Positions 8,209-14,384 of a stretch of 64,000 bases of DNA are shown piece by piece; the first letter of the stretch is position 1, and every line of letters starts with the position of its first letter. Below the pieces are notes generated by a model, which saw only the letters and a program-made list of their open reading frames with translations, did not search any database and was not told where the DNA came from. This DNA is from Oscillospiraceae bacterium. GTDB lineage: Bacteria > Bacillota > Clostridia > Oscillospirales > Ruminococcaceae. The stretch covers positions 1,054,001 to 1,118,000 of the forward strand of contig CP107208.1 of the NCBI GenBank assembly GCA_025758045.1, written 5' to 3'. The position numbers and the translations under genes were made by a program.

Positions 8209-8273
8209 CGGTGCAGGGCCGTTTTTGGCTTTGGATTCTTTTGCATTGCTGGCTAAAATCAAAAGGAACGCAG

Positions 8274-8414
8274 GGAAGCCTCCCTCTGGGAGGAAGAGAG
8301 CCTTTCCGAAGTCTCTCCCCCACCCGCTTTTGCGGGATTGCTTACGCAACCGGCCCCTCTGTCGCTGCGCGACATCTCCCCACGCCGTGGGGAGTCACCC
8401 TCGCAGAGGGGGCC
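8274..8414. repeat. Composite hairpin repeat (CTCTCCC / CCCCTCTG family)
   Basis: A mosaic of short hairpins: CCTCCCTCTGGGAGG, CCCGCTTTTGCGGG, GTCGCTGCGCGAC, CTCCCCACGCCGTGGGGAG, and CCCCTCTG pairing with CAGAGGGG. Related blocks occur at 11844, 12253, 23292, 23427 and 50625. It is intergenic between hisB and a MITE and has no coding potential that I can support. Confidence 0.6.
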
Positions 8415-8435
8415 AAAATCCAGGCACAATTTTAG

Positions 8436-8783
8436 GGCAATACCGCATAATTCTAAGTGCCGATACGGCGAGCGAGGTGCGGCAGATGCTAAGCCAAAAG
8501 CGCAGATAATACTTTGTGCTGCAAAGGTGAGCGCCGCCAGTGGCGGATGCAGCGAACCGAAGCAGGGGCAGCGGTCGCAGAGTGCGAGGGGCTTTTGCTC
8601 CCGATGCACGATGCGGGTACCGCAACCCGACATTATCGAGCATTTTGGCAACGCAGATGCCGTGCCGCACACCGAGCCGCAGCGAGGCGCTTCGGAGCGC
8701 AACCGCCGCTTGCGGCGGCTCTTGGCGCGGAGATCCGCCGGAGCGGTGCTTAAGCCGTTAGGCGGGAATTGTGCGGTGTTGCC
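8436..8783 (-). mobile_element. MITE-like element, long form (copy B)
   Basis: A 348-bp copy, exactly the length of copy A, in opposite orientation. It is flanked by exact TTAG duplications at 8432-8435 and 8784-8787. It ends about 105 bp before the dnaK-like gene, so the element forms part of that gene's upstream region. Confidence 0.85.
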
Positions 8784-8889
8784 TTAGAAACACTTGTAAA
8801 ATTTATTTACGAAATCGCAACACATTTTGTCCTGCCTTGCGTTACAATAAAATCAGATTTCAACCTTTTAAGGAAGGGACAACACAACC

Positions 8890-10668
8890 ATGGCAAAAAT
8901 GATCGGGATCGATCTGGGCACTACCAACAGCTGCGCCGCGGTCATCGAGGGCGGTAAACCGGTGGTGATTCCCAATGCCGAGGGCCAGCGCACCACGCCG
9001 TCGGTGGTGGCATTCACCAAAGCGGGCGAGCGCCTGGTGGGCGAACCCGCCAAGCGCCAGGCCGTCACCAACGCGCCGCGCACCGTCACCAGCATCAAGC
9101 GCCAGATGGGCAGTGACAGCCGCGTGCCCATTGACGGCAAGTGCTATTCTCCCCAGGAGATCAGCGCCCTGATCCTGCAAAAACTCAAAGCGGACGCCGA
9201 GGCCTATCTTGGCGAGCCGGTCACCCAGGCCGTCATCACGGTGCCGGCCTACTTTAACGATGCCCAGCGCCAGGCCACCAAGGATGCCGGACGCATCGCC
9301 GGGCTGGAAGTCAAGCGCATCATCAACGAGCCGACCGCCGCGGCCCTGGCCTACGGCCTGGACAATGGCAAGGCCCAGACCGTCATGGTCTACGACCTGG
9401 GCGGCGGCACTTTTGACGTATCCCTGATCCAAATCGGCGATGGCATCGTGCAGGTGCTTTCCACCTGCGGCGATAACTACCTCGGCGGCGACGACTTCGA
9501 TGCCCGCATCGTGAATTGGCTGGCGGACAACTTCAAGGCTGCCCACGGTGTGGACCTGACCACCGACCGCGTGGCCATGCAGCGCCTGCGGGAGGAAGCC
9601 GAAAAGGCGAAGAAAGAGCTTTCCACCGCCACCCAGACCGAGCTGAACCTGCCGTTCATCACCACCGGGCCGGAGGGCGCACTGCACCTGCAGGCCACCC
9701 TGACCCGCGCCAAGTTTGAGGAGCTGTGCGCCGACCTCATCGAGCGGACCTCCCTGCCCGTGCGCAACGCCCTGAGCGACGCCCACCTGACCGCCAGCGA
9801 CCTGGACCAGGTGCTGCTGGTGGGCGGCTCTACCCGCATCCCGGCCGTGCAGGCCAAAGTTATGCGGATGACCGGGCTGGAACCGTCCAAATTCCTGAAC
9901 CCCGACGAGTGCGTGGCCCTGGGCGCCGCCGTGCAGGCAGGCCGCCTGGGCGGCGAGGCGCTGACCGGCGCAGGCGAGGATCTGCTGCTGATGGACGTGA
10001 CCCCGCTGACCCTCTCCATCGAGACGCTGGGCGGCGTAGCTACGCACTTGATCGAGCGCAACGCCACCATTCCCACCCGCTTCAGCAAGGTGTTCACCAC
10101 GGCCGCGCCGTTCCAGAGCACCGTAGAAATCAAAGTATTGCAGGGCGAGCGGGAGTTTGCCAAGGACAATAAGCTGCTGGGTACCTTCACGCTGCGGGGC
10201 ATCAAGCGTGCCTGGGCGGGCGTGCCCAAAATCGAGGTGACCTTTGACCTTGACGCCAACGGCATCGTCAAGGTCAGCGCCCGCGACATGGACACCGGCA
10301 AGGAGCAGGGCATTACGATCACCGGTTCCTCGAACCTGAGCGAGGACGAGATCCAGAAAGCCATGCGCAACGCCGCCGCTTTTGCGGGCCAGGACCAGGA
10401 ACGCAAGGCTGCGCTGGAAGCCTTTAATGCGGCGGAAGCTGCGCTGTATCGCGTAAATACCGCCCTGGGCAGCAAGGCGGGCAAGGCCCTGGACCGGGAT
10501 ACCCGCAGCAAAATCAAGGACGCCGTGCGCGCACTGGAAAAGGAACTGCGCCATAAAAAGGCCGACAAGCTCACCACCGCTGATGTCCAGGCCCTCAACG
10601 CCGCCCGCGAAGCCCTCTCCGCGATTGCGACGCCGCTGGTGACCCAGTGGGAGAGCGAGAAAGGCTGA
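8890..10668 (+). CDS. dnaK: Hsp70 chaperone, DnaK-like
   Basis: ATP-dependent chaperone of 592 residues. The ATPase domain has IGIDLGTTNSC (residues 6-15), VYDLGGGTFDVS and the adenosine motif LVGGSTRIPAVQ. The substrate domain begins near LLLMDVTPLTLSIETLGG and is complete. The protein ends soon after the helical lid (TPLVTQWESEKG), without the long Gly-rich tail of standard DnaK. No grpE, dnaJ or hrcA is adjacent, and there is no CIRCE element upstream, so this may be a second, orphan DnaK paralogue rather than the housekeeping copy. AAGGAAGGGAC precedes the start. Confidence 0.9.
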   Translation: MAKMIGIDLGTTNSCAAVIEGGKPVVIPNAEGQRTTPSVVAFTKAGERLVGEPAKRQAVTNAPRTVTSIKRQMGSDSRVPIDGKCYSPQEISALILQKLKADAEAYLGEPVTQAVITVPAYFNDAQRQATKDAGRIAGLEVKRIINEPTAAALAYGLDNGKAQTVMVYDLGGGTFDVSLIQIGDGIVQVLSTCGDNYLGGDDFDARIVNWLADNFKAAHGVDLTTDRVAMQRLREEAEKAKKELSTATQTELNLPFITTGPEGALHLQATLTRAKFEELCADLIERTSLPVRNALSDAHLTASDLDQVLLVGGSTRIPAVQAKVMRMTGLEPSKFLNPDECVALGAAVQAGRLGGEALTGAGEDLLLMDVTPLTLSIETLGGVATHLIERNATIPTRFSKVFTTAAPFQSTVEIKVLQGEREFAKDNKLLGTFTLRGIKRAWAGVPKIEVTFDLDANGIVKVSARDMDTGKEQGITITGSSNLSEDEIQKAMRNAAAFAGQDQERKAALEAFNAAEAALYRVNTALGSKAGKALDRDTRSKIKDAVRALEKELRHKKADKLTTADVQALNAAREALSAIATPLVTQWESEKG

Positions 10669-10678
10669 ACGAAGATTT

Positions 10679-10717
10679 TATTCCTTCTTTGAAAAGAAGG
10701 AACCGAAGAAACTTTAA
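10679..10717. repeat. Hairpin repeat CTTCTTTGAAAAGAAG family
   Basis: TTCCTTCTTTGAAAAGAAGG forms a hairpin and is followed by GAAGAAACTTTAAATA. The same pattern (hairpin, then CAAAGAAACTTT) recurs at 31131-31172 (reversed) and 41348-41390, and in part at 31007-31033. Here it lies just after the dnaK stop and may terminate it. Confidence 0.55.
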
Positions 10718-10734
10718 ATATAAATAACAAAAAT

Positions 10735-11697
10735 ATGATCCAACTTTGTTTCGGCGATTCCATCAAAGGCACACTCACCTGCGCCCCGCATATCGGCAAT
10801 ACGATCGGCGGCGCCACAGCGGTGGTAATTTCAACGGATAAACCGCTGGATACCCCGCTGCAAAAGGCCGCCTTTGCCGTCTACCGCACCCTGGCCGCAC
10901 CTTTTTATAAACGCCGCGCCCAAAAGCAGGAGGCCCGCCGCCGTGCCGAGGCCGTCCCTGTGGACTATGAATCCAACGACGTGATAGCCCTGCTGGGCGA
11001 CCTGAACGAAGGCCCCATCGCGGGCGACCTGATGAGTGAAGCACGCAAAAAGGTCGTGCGGGCATGGCTCTGCTTCTCCCCGCACGGCGACACAGCCGGA
11101 ACGGATGCCGACGTGGAGCCGTACTGGCAGGCCTGCCAAAAAGACCTGCAAACCCTGCTGACCCGCGCCCACACAGGCGAGCCGGTGCGCATCTGGTACG
11201 ACCACACCCCTGCCAGCCTCTGCGGCCTGCACGCCTCTGCGGCCCTGCTGGAAGATGCCCCCTGCCAAATCACGGTGGTAGAGACCCCGGAGCTTGAGAC
11301 AAAAAACGGCGTGACCCGCCGTGCCGCCCTGTGTGAGCGTGGCCCCACCGAGATAGGCGCACTGTTACGGTACGAGCGTCCCCTGCCAGACACCGACCGT
11401 CACGCCCTTGCCGCCCGCTGGCGCAGCCTGCAAGCGGAAAACGCTCCGCTTCGCGCCGAGCAAAACCACCGCTTGACCAGCGTCCCCGCCGGTTTCTACG
11501 ATGCCATGATTTTAAGCGAAGCTCCTGCGAATGAAATTATGGTGGCACAACTCATCGGAAAAGTGCTGGCAGAATGCCGCCTGGGCATCAGCGACCAGCT
11601 CATCTACCGCCGCATCGAACACCTGAAACGATCCGGCAAATTCCTCTCCGTCCAACCCAGCCCCGCCCCCTACCAGGAAATCATCCGCAGGGCGTAA
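10735..11697 (+). CDS. DUF1835 / DUF3658 domain protein
   Basis: A 320-residue protein with the DUF1835 signature at its N terminus (IQLCFGDSIKGTL) and a DUF3658-like C terminus (DQLIYRRIEHLKRSGKF). The middle is rich in Ala and Arg. Proteins of this pair of domains have no firmly known role. The start at 10735 has no visible Shine-Dalgarno sequence (only A and T upstream), so translation may be weak or start differently. A good terminator follows. It is likely co-oriented with, but not necessarily co-transcribed with, dnaK. The family call rests on recognition of the two ends. Confidence 0.7.
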   Translation: MIQLCFGDSIKGTLTCAPHIGNTIGGATAVVISTDKPLDTPLQKAAFAVYRTLAAPFYKRRAQKQEARRRAEAVPVDYESNDVIALLGDLNEGPIAGDLMSEARKKVVRAWLCFSPHGDTAGTDADVEPYWQACQKDLQTLLTRAHTGEPVRIWYDHTPASLCGLHASAALLEDAPCQITVVETPELETKNGVTRRAALCERGPTEIGALLRYERPLPDTDRHALAARWRSLQAENAPLRAEQNHRLTSVPAGFYDAMILSEAPANEIMVAQLIGKVLAECRLGISDQLIYRRIEHLKRSGKFLSVQPSPAPYQEIIRRA

Positions 11698-11765
11698 CTT
11701 ACCGCCAATTTTTTACACAAATACAAAAGCTCCCTGCTCTTTAGCGGGGCGTTCGTAAGACAGTT

Positions 11766-11803
11766 AACGGAGCGTATCGGTGCAGATTCGCTCCGTTTCT
11801 TTA
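11766..11803 (+). terminator. Terminator after the DUF1835 gene
   Basis: AACGGAGCG (11766-11774) pairs with CGCTCCGTT (11789-11797), followed by TTCTTTAT. Confidence 0.75.
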
Positions 11804-11843
11804 TGCTAATATGACATATGGCACAGTTGCCGGCAGCCCCCTT

Positions 11844-11887
11844 GGCTCTCCCTCTGGGAGAGCTGTCACCGAAGGTGACTGAGAGGG
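11844..11887 (+). repeat. Double-hairpin repeat, 3' flank of the DUF559 gene
   Basis: 44 bp with two hairpins: CTCTCCC-TCT-GGGAGAG and GTCACC-GAA-GGTGAC, ending GAGAGGG. It lies two bases from the stop codon of the DUF559 gene. It is an inverted copy of the block at 12253-12296, with compensating changes in the second stem (GTCGGC/GCCGAC there, GTCACC/GGTGAC here), so the structure rather than the sequence is conserved. Confidence 0.8.
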
Positions 11888-11889
11888 TC

Positions 11890-12246
11890 TTACAGGCGTT
11901 TTTGAATGGTGATATCAATTTGTGTGCACACGCCGCAAAAATCCATATCAACATCTCGGTTGGAAAAACGCAGAACCTCCAATCCAAGCGCTGTCAAAAA
12001 TGCGGAACGCTCAGAATCATAGGCCATCCCCTGAGGCTCATAGTGTTGAGAACCATCCAATTCAATAACTAACTTGGCAGAAGCACAATAAAAGTCTACG
12101 ATAAATCTCCCGATGATTCGCTGTTTATAAATTTTCACCGGATATTTGCGGAGGAAAAGATACCATAGCTTTCGTTCGTGGGGTGTCATCTCACTGCGTA
12201 ACCGCCGGGCGTTTTCCAGTTGACTGTTGTCCTTTGGTATGGTCAT
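11890..12246 (-). CDS. DUF559 endonuclease-domain protein
   Basis: A 118-residue protein of the DUF559 family, which is related to Vsr/PD-(D/E)xK nucleases. The markers are the N-terminal LRSEMTPHERKLWYLFL, then KIYKQRIIGRFIVDFYC, and the catalytic stretch LVIELDGSQHY followed by DSERSAFLTALGLEVLRFSN. All expected acidic and Gln residues are present, so it should be active on DNA. The Shine-Dalgarno GAGAGGG sits inside the flanking repeat at 12253-12296, and the stop codon is two bases from the inverted repeat at 11844-11887. Gene and repeats therefore form one compact unit of about 450 bp. The role is unknown; it could mobilise the repeats or repair DNA. Confidence 0.85.
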   Translation of the reverse strand: MTIPKDNSQLENARRLRSEMTPHERKLWYLFLRKYPVKIYKQRIIGRFIVDFYCASAKLVIELDGSQHYEPQGMAYDSERSAFLTALGLEVLRFSNRDVDMDFCGVCTQIDITIQKRL

Positions 12247-12252
12247 GTTTTT

Positions 12253-12296
12253 CCCTCTCAGTCGGCTGCGCCGACAGCTCTCCCAAAGGGAGAGCT
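12253..12296 (-). repeat. Double-hairpin repeat, 5' flank of the DUF559 gene
   Basis: Inverted partner of 11844-11887. On the minus strand it reads CTCTCCC-TTT-GGGAGAG, then GTCGGC-GCA-GCCGAC, then GAGAGGG, which serves as the ribosome-binding site of the DUF559 gene 6 bases further on. Confidence 0.8.
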
Positions 12297-12371
12297 AGGT
12301 TCCGCGCGTAATGCACTACACCGAACGGTGTATAGAAGTGCGCCCTTGTTATCTGTTCGACAAACCGGAAG

Positions 12372-12689
12372 TTATCTTTTTCCTAATGGCAATGCTATTA
12401 AATTTCCCAATAATGCAATAACAGCATATCCAACTACATAAACCCATGCACTTGAGTTATAAAATATAAATATAGATGGCGCAAACATTATTGCTACAAT
12501 CAAAATATACCAGAAGTTAAAACCATTCCTAATCCCATAAAAAACAGAGGTTATTAAACATATTAGAGGAATAATTACTAACATAACAATCATTGCACTT
12601 CCTGTGTCTTTTATAAACCAAGGAACGATATAAAAATCTATCAGCAACAGTAGGTAGAAAACCATGTTCTTTTTTAATTTATCCATCAT
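12372..12689 (-). CDS. AT-rich small membrane protein
   Basis: A 105-residue protein that is almost entirely hydrophobic, with about four membrane segments (residues 8-26, 30-51, 57-75, 82-101). Its base composition is far more AT-rich than the neighbours, which suggests horizontal transfer. Translation starts at one of two tandem ATG codons after AAGGATG. The IS110 element is inserted 10 bases upstream of the first ATG, at the Shine-Dalgarno sequence, so its former promoter now lies about 1.5 kb away. The family is not recognised. Confidence 0.65.
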   Translation of the reverse strand: MMDKLKKNMVFYLLLLIDFYIVPWFIKDTGSAMIVMLVIIPLICLITSVFYGIRNGFNFWYILIVAIMFAPSIFIFYNSSAWVYVVGYAVIALLGNLIALPLGKR

Positions 12690-12725
12690 ATCATCATCCT
12701 TGTATTATAAAATAGTAGTTTTTAA

Positions 12726-12876
12726 AGTCCCTCTCCAAGGACTGTGCTACACTGTAAGGGATGCTGTAGATTGGTTATCAGCTCCTACCGCAAGACGGTT
12801 CTTGAAAGGCTCCAACCACAGCTCTTTACAGTATTGTTGATCAGTTAGATACCGCCAGACGGTTTATGTAGAACAA
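12726..12876 (+). ncRNA. Candidate bridge RNA of the IS110 element
   Basis: Three stem-loops precede the transposase. The first is a 5' hairpin AGTCC/GGACT (12726-12743). The second, 12751-12832, has nested stems ACTGTAA/TTACAGT, GCTGT/ACAGC and TTGG/CCAA, and an internal loop with strands 12775-12786 and 12800-12811 below an ACCG-CAAGA-CGGT apex. The third, 12834-12876, has stem TTGTT/AACAA and an internal loop with strands 12839-12850 and 12864-12871 below an ACCG-CCAGA-CGGT apex. This is the target-loop then donor-loop layout known for IS110 bridge RNAs. AGTTAG in the donor loop also occurs at the right end of the element (14236-14241). The left target strand fits less well. Confidence 0.7.
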
Positions 12877-12937
12877 GGTTACAAGAGTAAAGTGTTCTGT
12901 GGAATCAGCATCAAATAAACACAGCGGAGGTATTCTC

Positions 12938-14119
12938 ATGGTTTGCGTTGGAATTGACGTTGCAAAGGACAAGCACGATTGCTTCATCCTCAGTTCAGAG
13001 GGCGAAGTTCTAGCGGATGTATTCACCATCCAGAACAATGCAGAGGGCTTCAACACACTCTTGCAGACGATTAGTTGCTGTACCAACCCAAAGGATAAAA
13101 TAAAAGTAGGACTTGAGGCTACCGGACACTACAGCTACAACATCCTCGGATTTCTGCTTGATAAAGGCCTGCCAACCTATGTCATCAATCCGCTGCACAC
13201 CAACCTCTACCGGAAAAGCCTGAGCCTTCGCAAAACCAAGACTGACCGTGTCGATGCGCGAACCATTGCAGCTATGCTCTTGTCTGATGTGGACCTCAAG
13301 TCCTACACAGACACAGCATACCACAACGAGGAGTTAAAGTCACTCACAAGATACCGGTTTGACAAAGTCCGCGAGAGAGCGAAGCTGAAGCAGTCCGTTT
13401 CTCGGTTGGTCACAATTCTGTTCCCAGAGCTTGAAAAGTTGGTGCCGACATTGCACATGGCGTCAGTTTACGCACTTCTCAGCGAGTTTCCTGGCGCCAA
13501 ACAGGTTGCCGAAGCGCACCTGACGCATTTGAAAGCCGTCTTACACGACGCCTCCAAAGGCCGCTACGGGCGAGACATGGCAGTAACACTTCGGGATGCC
13601 GCCAGATGTTCTGTCGGCTCTGTCATGCCGGCCAAGTCCCTAGAACTGCGGCATACGATTCGCCTGATCCGCGAACTGGATTCCGAAATTCAGGACATTG
13701 AAGCTGCCATCCAGACGATGATAGAGGAAATCGCTTCTCCCATTACTACCATTCCGGGCATCGGCGTTCGGATGGGCGCAATGATTCTGGCTGAGATTGG
13801 GGACTTCTCCCGGTTCGATTCACCGGACAAAATCCTTGCCTACGCCGGGATGTCGCCATCTACCTACCAATCTGGGCAGATGTCACTCACAGGCGCATAT
13901 TCCCACATGGAAAAACGAGGTTCCCGATACCTGCGCTACGCTCTTTACAATGCCACGAAATACGTCTGCCATTGGGACCCAATCTTCTCTGCCTATCTTG
14001 CCAAGAAGCGGGCTGAGGGCAAGCACTACAATGTTGCGCTCTCCCATGCGGCCAAGAAGTTGGTTCGGTTGATTTATGCCTTAGAGAAGTCCAGGCTACC
14101 CTACAGCAGCGCTGCATAA
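12938..14119 (+). CDS. IS110-family transposase (DEDD recombinase)
   Basis: 393-residue recombinase that moves the element by RNA-guided recombination. The RuvC-like N-terminal domain starts with CVGIDVAKDKHD (Asp7) and continues with KVGLEATGHY (Glu) and KTDRVDARTIA (the two later Asp), giving the DEDD set. The C-terminal Tnp domain has IPGIGVRMGAMILAEIGD and YAGMSPSTYQSG, whose serine near the end is the family's nucleophile. The ATG at 12938 has GCGGAGG upstream; an in-frame ATG at 12899 would overlap the proposed RNA leader and lacks a Shine-Dalgarno. The gene is intact. Confidence 0.95.
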   Translation: MVCVGIDVAKDKHDCFILSSEGEVLADVFTIQNNAEGFNTLLQTISCCTNPKDKIKVGLEATGHYSYNILGFLLDKGLPTYVINPLHTNLYRKSLSLRKTKTDRVDARTIAAMLLSDVDLKSYTDTAYHNEELKSLTRYRFDKVRERAKLKQSVSRLVTILFPELEKLVPTLHMASVYALLSEFPGAKQVAEAHLTHLKAVLHDASKGRYGRDMAVTLRDAARCSVGSVMPAKSLELRHTIRLIRELDSEIQDIEAAIQTMIEEIASPITTIPGIGVRMGAMILAEIGDFSRFDSPDKILAYAGMSPSTYQSGQMSLTGAYSHMEKRGSRYLRYALYNATKYVCHWDPIFSAYLAKKRAEGKHYNVALSHAAKKLVRLIYALEKSRLPYSSAA

Positions 14120-14307
14120 GTCCTTTATTCTCATAGGCTCAAGCAGGCGTCCAACAGGGCGTCAGCTTTGTTATACTCTTTTTTGACCGCCTACATTTTC
14201 CTCACCTTTCCACTCATTTCGGCTTGACTTTTAATAGTTAGTCTTTCAAATTTCGATTTGCAGGTCTGTTCGGCTCCATATTATCATATGGCCGGATAAA
14301 CTACAAG

Positions 14308-14341
14308 AACAGCCACAGCAGTGCAAGCTGCTGTGGCTGTT
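14308..14341 (-). terminator. Hairpin after the aconitase gene
   Basis: AACAGCCACAGCAG (14308-14321) pairs with its complement at 14328-14341, a 14-bp perfect stem with a 6-base loop. The minus-strand T tract after it is weak (TTCTTG), so termination may be partial. It may also shield the aconitase gene from the IS. Confidence 0.55.
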
Positions 14342-14384
14342 CGCTGCCTTACGAACACCGCCCATTCGGGCAGGGAGTTTTGTT

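Larger units (their letters stand above)
12701..14244 (+). mobile_element. IS110-family insertion sequence (proposed ends)
   Basis: Proposed element of about 1544 bp, with core dinucleotide CT at 12699-12700 and 14243-14244. The right end carries TTGACT at 14224-14229 and the left end TATTAT at 12703-12708. Joining the ends through one CT places these hexamers exactly 17 bp apart, as expected for the promoter formed in the circular intermediate of IS110 elements. The right flank CTTTCAA matches the complement of the right loop of the proposed target-binding stem-loop. As expected for the family there are no terminal inverted repeats or target duplication. The ends are inferred, not proven. 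Confidence 0.65.

Noticed and set aside
12899..12937. Upstream ATG of the IS110 transposase
   Set aside because: It lacks a Shine-Dalgarno and would put coding sequence next to the proposed RNA leader; the ATG at 12938 follows GCGGAGG and gives the standard family N terminus.
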